From NCBI RefSeq assembly GCF_018122595.1, contig NZ_JAGRQH010000007.1, forward strand, positions 1 to 64,000: DNA of 64,000 nt. Direction: 5' to 3'. The notes under the pieces are model-generated. The model was given only the letters and a program-made list of their open reading frames with translations, ran no database searches and was not told the origin of the DNA. Positions 1-10,625 of the stretch are shown one piece after another. Each line of letters opens with the position of its first letter. Positions within the stretch are counted from its first letter, which is position 1. This DNA comes from Neokomagataea anthophila (GTDB lineage: Bacteria; Pseudomonadota; Alphaproteobacteria; Acetobacterales; Acetobacteraceae). A program made the translations under genes and the position numbers.

Positions 1-47
1 AATACATTCGCAAAACGAAACAAAAATAACCAAAAAAAATACAAAAA

Positions 48-66
48 AACCGGGCATCGCCCGGTT
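48..66 (-). terminator. Rho-independent terminator of the atp operon
   Basis: An 8-bp perfect stem (AACCGGGC / GCCCGGTT) with a 3-nt loop lies just past the atpC stop codon. Read on the minus strand it is followed by a run of T. It closes the atpHAGDC transcript. Confidence 0.85.
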
Positions 67-79
67 CCTTTGTGAAAAA

Positions 80-481
80 TCAGCTACCCGCTTCAATCTC
101 AGCGCGTACAGCTTGAAGCTCCAACTCCAAACGCTCCGATGCACTAGGTTCAGAAGGCGTGATTTGCGCCCACTGATGCTCCAGCGTCCCTAAACGTTCA
201 CGAGCAGCTTCCGCATCCAGTTCATCAATATGACGTACCGTGTCCGCTAACACCGTGCAGCGATCAGCCCCGATATCCGCAAATCCGCCGGATACAAAGA
301 ACTCATCAACAACACGATCCGCCTCATACAGCGATACGACACCGCCTGAGAGCTGAAGCATGACAGGCGCATGACCCGGCATCGCCGCAATCTGCCCCTC
401 TCGGCCCGGAAGCACCACCATATCGATCTGACGATCGACATGATGCTTCTCCGGACTCACAATCTCAATGCGGATAGGCAT
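80..481 (-). CDS. atpC: F1 ATP synthase epsilon subunit
   Basis: Epsilon subunit (133 aa) of the cytoplasmic F1 sector, part of the central stalk that couples proton flow to ATP synthesis and restrains ATP hydrolysis. The N-terminal beta-sandwich covers about residues 1-85 (start MPIRIEIVSPEK, with the conserved LPGREGQI and PGHAP segments). A short C-terminal helical part follows. Length is normal for the family. It is the last gene of the F1 operon, 5 bp downstream of atpD, with a terminator directly after it. The F0 genes are not in the window, which is usual for Rhodospirillales, where F0 lies in a separate operon. Confidence 0.95.
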   Translation of the reverse strand: MPIRIEIVSPEKHHVDRQIDMVVLPGREGQIAAMPGHAPVMLQLSGGVVSLYEADRVVDEFFVSGGFADIGADRCTVLADTVRHIDELDAEAARERLGTLEHQWAQITPSEPSASERLELELQAVRAEIEAGS

Positions 482-486
482 ATTAA

Positions 487-2863
<2,377 letters not shown>

Positions 2864-2872
2864 GATCGATCC

Positions 2873-4408
2873 TTACGCGGAGAAACGCTGGCCGAATGCT
2901 GCTAGCAGCTCTTTAAGCTTGCTCTCGGTTTCCGGCTTAATCTGACGGTCCGAACGAATAGCCGCAAGGATATCCGCACTCGGGCCACGCACTTCACTCA
3001 GCAAAGCTGCTTCATACGCAACCACTTGATCCACTGGAACCGTATCCAGATAACCACGTGTACCTGCGTACAGAACAACAACTTGCTCTTCCACTTGAAG
3101 CGGTGACGTTTCTGGTTGCTTCAACAGTTCCACCAAACGCGCACCACGGTCCAGTTGACGGCGTGTCGCAGGGTCCAGATCAGAAGCAAACTGCGAGAAC
3201 GCAGCCATTTCACGATACTGAGCCAGTTCCAACTTCACCTTACCAGCAACTTGCTTCATCGCTTTGATCTGCGCAGCAGAACCAACACGAGACACAGAGC
3301 CACCAACGTTCACAGCAGGGCGAATACCCTTATAGAACAGATCCGTTTCAAGGAAGATCTGACCATCTGTGATCGAAATAACGTTTGTTGGGATGTATGC
3401 AGCCGTATCACCAGCCTGGGTTTCAATAACCGGCAGAGCCGTCAATGAACCACCGCCATTGGCATCAGACATCTTAGCCGCACGTTCCAGCAAGCGTGAG
3501 TGCAGATAGAACACGTCACCTGGAAATGCTTCACGCGCAGGCGGACGGCGCAACAGCAAAGACATCTGACGGTAAGCAACAGCTTGCTTCGACAGATCAT
3601 CATAACAAACAAGAGCGTGCATACCGTTATCACGGAAGTACTCACCCATTGCACATGCTGCATATGGCGCAAGATACTGCATCGGTGCCGCATCAGAAGC
3701 CGTAGCGGCCACAACGATGGAGTACTCCATCGCGCCTTGTTCCGTCAGCGTACGAACAAGGTTAGCAACCGTTGAACGCTTCTGACCAACAGCAACATAA
3801 ATGCAGTACAGAGACTTCTTCGGGTCGCCTTCAGCATTCACCGTCTTCTGAGCGACAATCGTGTCCACCAGAATAGCGGTCTTACCCGTCTGACGGTCAC
3901 CGATAATCAGCTCACGCTGGCCACGACCAACAGGAACAAGTGCGTCAATCGCCTTGATACCCGTTTGCATCGGCTCACCGACGGACTGACGCGGCATAAT
4001 GCCAGGCGCCTTAACTTCAGCGCGACGGTATTCAACATCCGTCAGCGGGCCGCGACCATCGATCGGGTTACCGATACCGTCAACAACACGCCCCAGAAGA
4101 CCCTTGCCTACTGGAACCTGAACAACTTCCTTCGTACGAAGAACTGTGTCGCCTTCACGCACTTCATCGCCGTCACCAAAAAGCACAACACCAACGTTGT
4201 CTGCTTCAAGGTTCAGCGCCATGCCCTTCAGGCCACTACCCTCGAACTCAACCATTTCGCCAGCCATGACGTTGGTGAGCCCGTAAACGCGCGCAATACC
4301 GTCACCAATTGACAGTACCGTTCCTGTTTCCGAAACGGTTTCAGCACTGTCAAAAGACGCGATTTGCTGCTTGAGGATGTCCGAAATCTCGGCGGGACGG
4401 ATATCCAT
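2873..4408 (-). CDS. atpA: F1 ATP synthase alpha subunit
   Basis: Alpha subunit (511 aa), the non-catalytic nucleotide-binding partner of beta. The P-loop GDRQTGKTA is near residue 170, and the alpha-type segment [10 protein letters not shown] follows. The frame could open at GTG 4411, but the next codon, ATG at 4408, is preferred: an AGGGAG Shine-Dalgarno sequence sits 7 nt before it. That ATG overlaps the TGA stop of atpH (TGATG), so the two genes are probably translationally coupled. Confidence 0.97.
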   Translation of the reverse strand: MDIRPAEISDILKQQIASFDSAETVSETGTVLSIGDGIARVYGLTNVMAGEMVEFEGSGLKGMALNLEADNVGVVLFGDGDEVREGDTVLRTKEVVQVPVGKGLLGRVVDGIGNPIDGRGPLTDVEYRRAEVKAPGIMPRQSVGEPMQTGIKAIDALVPVGRGQRELIIGDRQTGKTAILVDTIVAQKTVNAEGDPKKSLYCIYVAVGQKRSTVANLVRTLTEQGAMEYSIVVAATASDAAPMQYLAPYAACAMGEYFRDNGMHALVCYDDLSKQAVAYRQMSLLLRRPPAREAFPGDVFYLHSRLLERAAKMSDANGGGSLTALPVIETQAGDTAAYIPTNVISITDGQIFLETDLFYKGIRPAVNVGGSVSRVGSAAQIKAMKQVAGKVKLELAQYREMAAFSQFASDLDPATRRQLDRGARLVELLKQPETSPLQVEEQVVVLYAGTRGYLDTVPVDQVVAYEAALLSEVRGPSADILAAIRSDRQIKPETESKLKELLAAFGQRFSA

Positions 4409-4983
4409 CACGCGGCTCCCTTCATAGCGTTCTGCAGGCGAGTGAGACGCCCAGCGATCGAGGTATCAAACAAAGTAGATCCAACACGCACCGTCATACC
4501 ACCGATTAAAGCAGGATCCACCTGCTCCACCAGTGCAACACGGCTATATCCAGCTTCAGCAAGACGCACTTGAAGCTGAACACGTTGCGCATCAGAAAGA
4601 GGTTGTGCGGAACGGATTTCTGCAACGCTCTCACCACGAAGAGCGGCATCATACGCGAGAACACCGTCAAGAACATCACCAAGAAGCGCTAAACGGCCAT
4701 TCTGTGATACCACTCCGACCAAACGCCGAATTGCATCACTCAAGCCAAAGCGCTCCACTAGCGCGCCCACAACGCGATCAGCGCCTTTTTGATCAATCCG
4801 CGCATCATTCAAAAATGCTTGGAGATCATTACTTGCGCCCAAGGCGTCGCGCAACGCACGCACCTGAGGGACAACTTCAGCCAATCCGCCTTGTTCGGAG
4901 ACGTAATCGTAAAAAGCCCGGGCATAACGCCCTGCTGCACCGTTTACGGCCCCCATTTGCGGCACCTGTGTTACCGTCGTCAC
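4408..4983 (-). CDS. atpH: F1 ATP synthase delta subunit
   Basis: Delta subunit (191 aa), part of the peripheral stator that ties F1 to the F0 b-subunits. The N-terminal helical bundle begins around [15 protein letters not shown]. The family signature falls near the C-terminus ([22 protein letters not shown]). The start is GTG at 4983. A later in-frame ATG before [14 protein letters not shown] would give a protein about nine residues shorter, and the sequence does not settle which is used. It is first in the F1 operon and its stop overlaps the atpA start. Confidence 0.93.
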   Translation of the reverse strand: MTTVTQVPQMGAVNGAAGRYARAFYDYVSEQGGLAEVVPQVRALRDALGASNDLQAFLNDARIDQKGADRVVGALVERFGLSDAIRRLVGVVSQNGRLALLGDVLDGVLAYDAALRGESVAEIRSAQPLSDAQRVQLQVRLAEAGYSRVALVEQVDPALIGGMTVRVGSTLFDTSIAGRLTRLQNAMKGAA

Positions 4984-5292
4984 ACGCGTGTTCCGTCTCT
5001 GTTATCTCTACCGCAAATGCGGCCGGACGCTGAGGAATCAGCCCCCGTGCTTCTGATTAATCCGACCATACTCGGTCACGCCCTTGTTGATAATTAAGCA
5101 TGACTCACGACAGTATGATCATCCACACTGGGCAGCGTCTAGCACGGCTCACCAATCTGGCGCAACCAATGCTCATGCAAATCCTGCACCACGAAACATA
5201 GATTTCTCACGATAGCGACCAACACGAAGAGCATCCGATCGAATACCCCAACATTCTATCGGAGTACGTGCATTTTATTTTGGGGATTTTTC
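4984..5292. other. Intergenic region upstream of the atp operon
   Basis: About 309 bases between atpH and tRNA-Gly with no convincing gene on either strand. It must hold the atp operon promoter (minus strand), but I could not pick a confident -35/-10 pair. A short palindrome, ACACGCGTGT, overlaps the atpH GTG start. Confidence 0.5.
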
Positions 5293-5366
5293 TGGAGCGG
5301 GCGAAGGGAATCGAACCCTCCTCAGAAGCTTGGAAGGCTACTGCATTACCACTATGCTACGCCCGC
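5293..5366 (-). tRNA. tRNA-Gly(TCC)
   Basis: Read on the minus strand, a 7-bp acceptor stem (GCGGGCG / CGCCCGC), D arm, anticodon loop CTTCCAA (anticodon TCC) and T loop GGTTCGATTCC fold into a standard cloverleaf. The terminal CCA is encoded. The discriminator base is T, as expected for glycine tRNAs. Confidence 0.95.
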
Positions 5367-5521
5367 TCAGATGAGGGGTCATTTAACGCATATACCTTAT
5401 TCGCACAAGTTTCTTTTTCAGATAAAATTATATAGCAATATCGCTTGACTTTCTCCTCAGAATATTCTTTTTTCCCTCCATCGTCACAACGTTACTTCGC
5501 CTAGAACAACGTTTTGACAAA

Positions 5522-5598
5522 AGGGGTGTAGCTCAATTGGCTAGAGCGCCGGTCTCCAAAACCGGAGGTTGCGGGTTCGAGACCCTCCACCCCTGCCA
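5522..5598 (+). tRNA. tRNA-Trp(CCA)
   Basis: The 7-bp acceptor stem is AGGGGTG / CACCCCT. The anticodon loop TCTCCAAAA contains CCA, and the T loop GGGTTCGAGACCC is normal. Discriminator is G and the 3' CCA is encoded. It lies 81 bp before secE in the common bacterial arrangement tRNA-Trp-secE-nusG and is probably co-transcribed with them. Confidence 0.96.
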
Positions 5599-5679
5599 CT
5601 CCGCCTTCTGCGGCAGTTCAGCGATCTTTAGGTTCGTGAGCCGCGGAATGCGGTATCTCACTTGAATTCGAGGATCACG

Positions 5680-5931
5680 GTGTCGGTCAGTACCCCGCAA
5701 GGCGAGTCGCGTAAGACGACGCCACAGAACAACGGTTCAGGCTTCAATCCGCGCTCTTACCTCAAAGAGGTCCGTGCAGAAGCGCTCCGCGTAACGTGGC
5801 CTACACGGCGCAACACCATGATCACAACAGGTGCGGTGCTCCTCATGGCAACCATCACCTGCATTTTCTTTTTTATCGTGGACCAAGCCATTGGCCTTGG
5901 CGTTCGCGAACTTTTTGGCGTCGGAGGCTAA
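5680..5931 (+). CDS. secE: Preprotein translocase subunit SecE
   Basis: SecE (83 aa), the small essential membrane subunit that clamps SecY in the protein-conducting channel. The conserved cytosolic amphipathic part (SYLKEVRAEALRVTWPTRRN) is followed by a single membrane segment of about 20 residues and a short tail. The chosen start is GTG 5680, with GAGGA about 9 nt upstream. A TTG at 5662 in the same frame would add six residues but has no clear ribosome-binding site. It lies 10 bp before nusG and forms a unit with tRNA-Trp and nusG. Confidence 0.92.
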   Translation: MSVSTPQGESRKTTPQNNGSGFNPRSYLKEVRAEALRVTWPTRRNTMITTGAVLLMATITCIFFFIVDQAIGLGVRELFGVGG

Positions 5932-5941
5932 GACAAGCAAC

Positions 5942-6472
5942 ATGGCAAAACGTTGGTATGTAGTTCACGTCTATTCCGGCTTTGAGAAAAAGATCGCCAG
6001 CCATATCCAAGAGCAAGCTGGTCAAAAAGGTCTCTCAGACCATTTCGAACAGATTTTAGTTCCTTCCGAAGATGTAACTGAGGTGCGCCGCGGCCGCAAA
6101 GTCAACGCGGAACGCAAGTTCTTCCCTGGTTACGTCCTCGTCAAAATGGAACTGACAGACGAAGCATGGCACTTGGTGAAAGATACCCCAAAAGTCACAG
6201 GATTCTTGGGTTCACGTAATAAACCAAGCCCCATCACCGCTGCTGAAGCTGATCGCATCATGAAGCAGGCTCAGGAAGGTGTGGAACGTCCACGCTCTAC
6301 ACTGACCTTCGAAATTGGCGAGCAGATTCGCGTAGCGGATGGCCCGTTCACCTCCTTCAATGGTATGATTGAAGATGTTGATGATGAGCGTCAGCGTTTG
6401 AAAGTCAGCGTTTCCATCTTCGGCCGCTCAACACCTGTGGATCTAGAGTTCACTCAGGTGGAAAAGCTCTGA
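5942..6472 (+). CDS. nusG: Transcription termination/antitermination protein NusG
   Basis: NusG (176 aa) binds elongating RNA polymerase and links it to Rho or to the leading ribosome. The NGN domain covers about residues 1-115 (MAKRWYVVHVYSGFEKK, then the FFPGYVLVKM core). The KOW domain follows (GPFTSFNGMIEDVDDERQRL). The open frame extends further upstream, but ATG 5942 gives the family-standard N-terminus and lies just after the secE stop. A strong terminator follows at once, so the ribosomal protein genes that often come next (rplK, rplA) are not in this transcript. Confidence 0.97.
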   Translation: MAKRWYVVHVYSGFEKKIASHIQEQAGQKGLSDHFEQILVPSEDVTEVRRGRKVNAERKFFPGYVLVKMELTDEAWHLVKDTPKVTGFLGSRNKPSPITAAEADRIMKQAQEGVERPRSTLTFEIGEQIRVADGPFTSFNGMIEDVDDERQRLKVSVSIFGRSTPVDLEFTQVEKL

Positions 6473-6493
6473 GAGCCGTAGAGTACAATTCAT

Positions 6494-6526
6494 AAAAAAA
6501 GGGCCTCACTTTGAGGCCCTTTTTTA
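6494..6526. terminator. Bidirectional terminator between nusG and pqiC
   Basis: A run of A, then the stem GGGCCTCA / TGAGGCCC with a 3-nt loop, then a run of T. It can end both the plus-strand secE-nusG transcript and the minus-strand pqiABC transcript. Confidence 0.9.
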
Positions 6527-6546
6527 TTACCCTACACACTCATATT

Positions 6547-7143
6547 TTATGGCGTATTGTGCAGTTGTACCGCCAAAATATCAGCCATAGCAGAAACACC
6601 ATGGCTCAATTCAGCGACTAAACGTGCCGTATTATGGTCAACGTTATCCGAACTACGCCACTCAAAAGGCTGTAACAAAACTCCACCAGTACCATCACGT
6701 CGGTGCACAGTAAGGGCGCCAGAAATATAGGCATGCCCCTGCTCATCCGCTTCGAAATTCCGTAACGTCACCTCTACGACAACCGTCGGCGATGCCGTTA
6801 CCGCATCATTTTGTGCGTAAACACGACTCTGCGGCAAACGTGTAACCAAATCTGTCGTTAGCGTATGCGCCAACATTTCAGCCAGAGGCTCACTCCAACT
6901 CGCACCCGTTGCTATATTCGTCTGATACCCGCGGTCACCCAAGACAATAGTATCACGGTCTAAACGAGACGAAATGACAGGGGTTACAACCTCAACCAAG
7001 GTTGGTCCACCCTGCACGGTATCGCCACCTTGCGCAGCGAGCGTATAGAGCTGTGGTGAAGGGCTGCTACACGCTGTAGCCCCCAACACCACCACAGATA
7101 GCGCCCCTACGCGCCCTAAAACCTTCCTCATATGATGGCGCAT
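6547..7143 (-). CDS. pqiC: PqiC-like outer-membrane lipoprotein of an MCE transport system
   Basis: A 198-aa lipoprotein of the ABC-type transport auxiliary / PqiC (YmbA, DUF330) family. It is thought to anchor the periplasmic PqiB tunnel to the outer membrane and help move lipids between membranes. The signal peptide ends in a lipobox with Cys25 (LGATAC), followed by SPSPQLYTLAA, the usual family opening. The domain with the EVVTPVISSRLDRDTIV segment fills the rest. It is the last gene of pqiA-pqiB-pqiC, 4 bp after pqiB. The assignment rests on the lipoprotein features and operon context, as sequence identity in this family is low. Confidence 0.85.
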   Translation of the reverse strand: MRHHMRKVLGRVGALSVVVLGATACSSPSPQLYTLAAQGGDTVQGGPTLVEVVTPVISSRLDRDTIVLGDRGYQTNIATGASWSEPLAEMLAHTLTTDLVTRLPQSRVYAQNDAVTASPTVVVEVTLRNFEADEQGHAYISGALTVHRRDGTGGVLLQPFEWRSSDNVDHNTARLVAELSHGVSAMADILAVQLHNTP

Positions 7144-7147
7144 CGCT

Positions 7148-8821
7148 TTAATTCCTACGTCCCGTCACAAGTGATGAAGGGTGATGATCAAGATAGTCAG
7201 TTAACAACCGCAAAGAGCGTGATGTCTGGGTCAACTGCAAAATCATTGTCTGCAAATTACGATGGAAATCTGTATCCCCACCATAGGCTCCCAAAACGGA
7301 TTGAGCATTCGTAAGCGTCCCCTGAAGCGCAGCCATCATCGCGGGCAGATGCTCATTGGCCGTTTTTGTCACGTCATCCAAGTGACGCAGCGAATCACGC
7401 AACGCCACCAGCGAATCCGTGACTTCACGACTTTTTAAACGACCATCCGCATGTGCCAGCAATTCGTTAACATGCTCACCAATCTGCGTAAGCGGCATCG
7501 CCGCCACCTTATCCGTAATGGTCGAAACAGACGCCATGATGCCGTCCACCCCACCAGGCTGGCTGGGCAAGACAGCAGCATCACCTTCATAGGTTAACGT
7601 CACAGGCTTGGCATGCTTAATAAATTGTAGCGCTATCAACGATTCGCCAGTCAAGAAGCTGGCACTCTCAACCGATGCCCGCATGCCGCTTGCAACAAAA
7701 TCCTCTATATATTGCGCGCCTTCTCCGGTCCGTGCCGCCACATCATCATCAGACATGACACGTTCCGGCTCCAACTCCATCGCCACACGGATTCGCGGCG
7801 GCTGACCTGCCGCACGCATCTGCAGCCGTACCTCGGTCACCGTACCGACCTGCAAACCAAACATGCTGACCTGACTACCCGCCGTCAAACCCTTCACCGA
7901 CGTATCCACATACGTCACCGCTAAGAGGCGATGATGATAACGCGCCGTATCAGCTTCAGCTTGGCTACCATAAAGCTTGAAAACAGAATTGGCCGGCGCC
8001 ACTGGACCACTCGCACTTTGCGCGGTTCCCGGAGGGCCAAATGCTACACCACCAGAAAACAATGCCTGGATCGACTGCATTTGCACCTTCAGACCACCCG
8101 CCCCAAGGCCAACCTGCAAGCCAGACACGTTCCAGAAACGACTATCCGTCCGCAAATAATGATCATAAGGCGCTTTGACGAACACCTGCAGCACAATCGG
8201 CCCCTCGCCACCCGGCGGCATCGTATAGCCGAGCACCTCTCCAACGGTCACATCACGGAAGAATACCGGCGCCCCCTGCCCCAGAGACCCCAAGTTCGGT
8301 GAAATCAGCCAAAATGTACTACCCGGCTGATCCGAGCGCACACCGGGAACAGATTCCAGCCCCCGAAATTCTGTCTGATAATGTCCACCTGCTCCCCCCG
8401 GATCAATCGCAATATAAGCCCCAGATAACAGCGTATCGAGGCCCGTAATACTCGTTCCGTTAATACGGGGCTTCACCACCCAAAAACGCGTCTTATCCGT
8501 CAAAACCCGCGCACTATCCGCATTCATTTGAACACGTGCCGTGACATGCCGCATGTCATCACTCAATGTGACATCCTGCACTGTACCCAATGTTACAGCT
8601 TTATTTTTAACCTGCGTTTGCCCAGGCGTAAGACCATCCGCCGTATCAAACGTAATCGTAATCTCCGGACCACGCGTGGCAAAATGCTCCCAAGCTAACC
8701 AACCCGTAATGGCAATGGCTAAAATAGGAATCAGCAATATCAACGAAAAGCGCGTACGACGCATCGGCGCTTCAGGCATAGAAAGAGGCGCATTATCGCG
8801 CTCAGATGGACGTTCAGTCAC
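7148..8821 (-). CDS. pqiB: PqiB, MCE-domain intermembrane transport protein
   Basis: A 557-aa inner-membrane-anchored periplasmic protein. One membrane segment is at about residues 25-45 (LILLIPILAIAITGWLAW). Three MCE (MlaD-like) domains follow, starting near ITITFDTADGLTPGQTQVK, then STFWLISPNLGSLGQGAPVF, then LLAVTYVDTSVKGLTAG. A C-terminal helical stretch completes it. In Enterobacteriaceae PqiB forms a hexameric tube across the periplasm for lipid transport. The start is GTG 8821, overlapping the TGA of pqiA (GTGA), which indicates translational coupling. Confidence 0.92.
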   Translation of the reverse strand: MTERPSERDNAPLSMPEAPMRRTRFSLILLIPILAIAITGWLAWEHFATRGPEITITFDTADGLTPGQTQVKNKAVTLGTVQDVTLSDDMRHVTARVQMNADSARVLTDKTRFWVVKPRINGTSITGLDTLLSGAYIAIDPGGAGGHYQTEFRGLESVPGVRSDQPGSTFWLISPNLGSLGQGAPVFFRDVTVGEVLGYTMPPGGEGPIVLQVFVKAPYDHYLRTDSRFWNVSGLQVGLGAGGLKVQMQSIQALFSGGVAFGPPGTAQSASGPVAPANSVFKLYGSQAEADTARYHHRLLAVTYVDTSVKGLTAGSQVSMFGLQVGTVTEVRLQMRAAGQPPRIRVAMELEPERVMSDDDVAARTGEGAQYIEDFVASGMRASVESASFLTGESLIALQFIKHAKPVTLTYEGDAAVLPSQPGGVDGIMASVSTITDKVAAMPLTQIGEHVNELLAHADGRLKSREVTDSLVALRDSLRHLDDVTKTANEHLPAMMAALQGTLTNAQSVLGAYGGDTDFHRNLQTMILQLTQTSRSLRLLTDYLDHHPSSLVTGRRN

Positions 8822-10323
8822 GCGTGTTCGGGCTCCATATCATCATGACCAGGCGGTTGGCCCTTTGAAATCGGCGCAGCATTTTGCGCCTTTCCCACTG
8901 CAACATCCTCACGAACACGCCACTCATGCTCATGAACATTCGGCGCAGCATCGTTTAAACCAGCAGCATCCCACATACCGCGCGGATCAAACCGCTCTGC
9001 TGCAAAAATTGTAAGCACCACAACAAGCGCGAAACACACCATACCGAGTTCTGCATGAACATTCGCCATGAAGCCAAAACGCACAACGGCACACAAAATC
9101 GAAATCATAAAGACGTCAATCATAGACCAACGCCCTATAATCTCCACCGCACGATATAATTTCCCTAACCAAACCAGAGGCTTCCGCACCTTCAGGCGCG
9201 TCGCCACCAGCATACTGGCCAAGGCCAAAATTTTCAAAACAGGCACTGTAATACTGGCAAACAATACAAGCAGCGCCAACGGAATCATATCCGCCTGCCA
9301 CAACTCAATCACGCCACTCATAATAGTACTCGGGTTACCAGACCCAACCTTACTATACGTCATCACAGGCAGAAGGTTCGCAGGGATATAAAGCGTAATG
9401 CCTGCAAGCAAAAAGGACATAGCCGCCACAAAGCCGTTTTTCTTACGCCTCCGCAGAATCTGACCGCAACGAGGACAATCCCCCAAATCAGCCTGTGGAT
9501 CTACGGGATGGTCAAAGGCCATAACCAAAGAACAGCACGTACAAGACACAATATGACTAGAGGGCGGCAATACATCACAACGCCGGTCGGCATGCGCCAC
9601 GTCAAACAGACGCCCACACCGCCCGTCAACCGTCTCACGCAATGTACGATTGTTCCAAATCAGCTCATCGTCAAATGTGGAGTCCAATGTGGCCATCGTC
9701 AACATCAGAGCGCCAAGCACATAAACGCCCGGCTGCAACGTCACCACCGCTAGGTCGACCAGCTTTGTGTAGGCAACCAAAACGCCCAGAACGTAGACTT
9801 CCACCATAGACCACGCCCGGAGCCGCTCATACCAAGCCAGCAAACAAGGGGCCCAATCTGGCATACGCTTGCGCGACGCGCCGTATAAAATAGCCCCCAT
9901 CAAAGCAATAGCAACACCCGGCATAAGGATGGTCACAAACGCAACCAGCAGGGCAATGCCTCCATAACCCTGATGGGCCAGTTCCTGAGGTCCAGCCCAC
10001 AAAGAAACGGTATTTTCACGCCCATACACATTCAATGTCATGAGCGGATCCAGCAACAGCACCACATACAATGCCGCAGCAGTCATACAAAAAGCCGCTG
10101 GCGTCCCAATAACCGAGGTCCGACGGCGACGCGCTAAATGCGTTCCACAACGCACACAATTGACTGAGTAACCCGGCTTCACAGCAGGCAACATTTGCAC
10201 CTGCCCACAAACAGAGCATTCCCGCGCATCTTCCAGCACCAGCAACGAATCATGCGGCGCCTGACTCTGCGGTGACAAACGAACGGCTCTTCGCCACAAT
10301 TGTTTGTGGAACTGCTTGCTCAT
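8818..10323 (-). CDS. pqiA: PqiA, paraquat-inducible integral membrane protein
   Basis: A 501-aa polytopic protein with two tandem PqiA domains. Each opens with a paired CxxC zinc-ribbon-like motif: CSVCGQ...CVRCG near residues 36-62, and CTCCSL...CPRCG near 255-290. Each is followed by about four membrane segments. It is the membrane component that works with PqiB and PqiC. First gene of the operon, it starts at ATG 10323 and overlaps pqiB by 4 bp. In E. coli the homologous operon responds to SoxRS and paraquat, but no such site could be recognised here. Confidence 0.92.
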   Translation of the reverse strand: MSKQFHKQLWRRAVRLSPQSQAPHDSLLVLEDARECSVCGQVQMLPAVKPGYSVNCVRCGTHLARRRRTSVIGTPAAFCMTAAALYVVLLLDPLMTLNVYGRENTVSLWAGPQELAHQGYGGIALLVAFVTILMPGVAIALMGAILYGASRKRMPDWAPCLLAWYERLRAWSMVEVYVLGVLVAYTKLVDLAVVTLQPGVYVLGALMLTMATLDSTFDDELIWNNRTLRETVDGRCGRLFDVAHADRRCDVLPPSSHIVSCTCCSLVMAFDHPVDPQADLGDCPRCGQILRRRKKNGFVAAMSFLLAGITLYIPANLLPVMTYSKVGSGNPSTIMSGVIELWQADMIPLALLVLFASITVPVLKILALASMLVATRLKVRKPLVWLGKLYRAVEIIGRWSMIDVFMISILCAVVRFGFMANVHAELGMVCFALVVVLTIFAAERFDPRGMWDAAGLNDAAPNVHEHEWRVREDVAVGKAQNAAPISKGQPPGHDDMEPEHA

Positions 10324-10467
10324 GCTTCTCCTCAGCGGATCTATCGCAGACCCAAGCTACGTCAAACCGCACACAGCTCAAACTTATATTGAGCAAAACA
10401 CAGCCAAAACTCACAAAAGCATCCAGATTATAAATGCTTTGTATAGGCTATTTATTTTTGAGGAAAT

Positions 10468-10565
10468 CACCTCAATGGTGCCGGAGAAGAGATTCGAACT
10501 CCCGACCCCATCATTACGAATGACGTGCTCTACCAGCTGAGCTACACCGGCCGTCCATTGAGGTG
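10468..10565. repeat. 11-bp inverted repeat flanking tRNA-Thr
   Basis: CACCTCAATGG at 10468-10478 and its exact reverse complement CCATTGAGGTG at 10555-10565 enclose the tRNA. One arm includes the encoded CCA. In the precursor RNA the leader could pair with the trailer across the acceptor stem. Confidence 0.8.
10476..10551 (-). tRNA. tRNA-Thr(CGT)
   Basis: On the minus strand, GCCGGTG pairs with CTCCGGC (a T-T mismatch at 6-67), with D arm GCTCAGCTGGTAGAGC, anticodon loop TTCGTAA (anticodon CGT) and T loop GTTCGAATC. The 3' CCA is encoded. The gene is framed by an 11-bp perfect inverted repeat. Confidence 0.93.
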
Positions 10566-10625
10566 AGGGCGTTTTAGCGGCCTCCCCCTCCCCTGACAAG
10601 CCCTTTTTTTGAAAAAATGACGCTT

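Noticed and set aside
5514-5519. TTGACA just before tRNA-Trp as a -35 box
   Set aside because: It is only a few bases from the mature tRNA 5' end and leaves no room for a -10 box.
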